DNA of 14,284 nt from NCBI GenBank assembly GCA_035527275.1, contig DATLBA010000124.1, forward strand, positions 1 through 14,284. Reading direction: 5' to 3'. Source of the stretch: DATLBA01 sp035527275 (GTDB taxonomy: Bacteria > Planctomycetota > Phycisphaerae > FEN-1346). Each line of letters starts with the position of its first letter. Position 1 is the first letter of the stretch. Positions 14,057-14,284 of the stretch are shown piece by piece. The position numbers and the translations under genes are program-made. The notes beneath the pieces are model-generated. The model searched no databases and was not told where the DNA came from. It saw nothing but the letters and a program-made list of their open reading frames with translations.

Positions 14057-14284
<228 letters not shown>

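Overview
The window is GC-rich, apart from one AT-richer patch near the right end. It carries a bacterial translation and RNA-metabolism cluster. The gene order nusA-infB-DUF503(ylxP)-rbfA, the long IF2 linker and the protein styles resemble Planctomycetota. That lineage call is inference from gene content and protein flavour only; no 16S or other decisive marker is present.

Layout, left to right. (1) 21-485: a small cyclophilin-like fold protein with an acidic tail. (2) 486-954: no convincing gene. This stretch is full of hairpins, two of them followed by T-runs like intrinsic terminators. It may be a structured RNA gene, an attenuator-type leader for nusA, or a cluster of REP-like palindromes. 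(3) 955-11958: a long same-strand run: nusA, infB (TTG start), ylxP, rbfA, an endonuclease III-like gene, hisG, a secreted TPR protein, yebC and an ATP-PPase of the diphthine-ammonia-ligase family. Gaps are 10-63 bases, so much of it may be co-transcribed. rimP is absent from its usual place before nusA and truB is absent after rbfA. (4) 12045-12464: tRNA-Arg(ACG) with a near-consensus promoter and its own terminator, then a tRNA-Gly(CCC) with two mismatches in the anticodon stem. (5) 12529-13607: an AT-richer islet directly after tRNA-Gly. It encodes a 51-aa single-pass membrane peptide, an overlapping 21-aa ORF and a 284-aa protein of unknown function that faintly recalls ADP-ribosyltransferase folds. 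(6) 13693-14284, minus strand: a 5'-truncated remnant of mutL (C-terminal end only) and the 3' part of a cold-shock-domain gene with an acidic repeat tail and a clear terminator.

How the parts fit. NusA (elongation, termination, antitermination), IF2 (initiation), RbfA (30S maturation) and probably YlxP form the classic expression cluster; YebC also acts in gene expression. The glycosylase-like protein, HisG and the TPR protein seem to be passengers in the same transcription unit.

Best leads for something new: the hairpin-rich segment before nusA; the tRNA-Gly-adjacent three-ORF islet; the endonuclease III-like protein that has lost its hairpin glycines and catalytic lysine position but kept its Fe-S site and gained a histone-H1-like tail; the 35-residue insertion in HisG; and the mutL relic.
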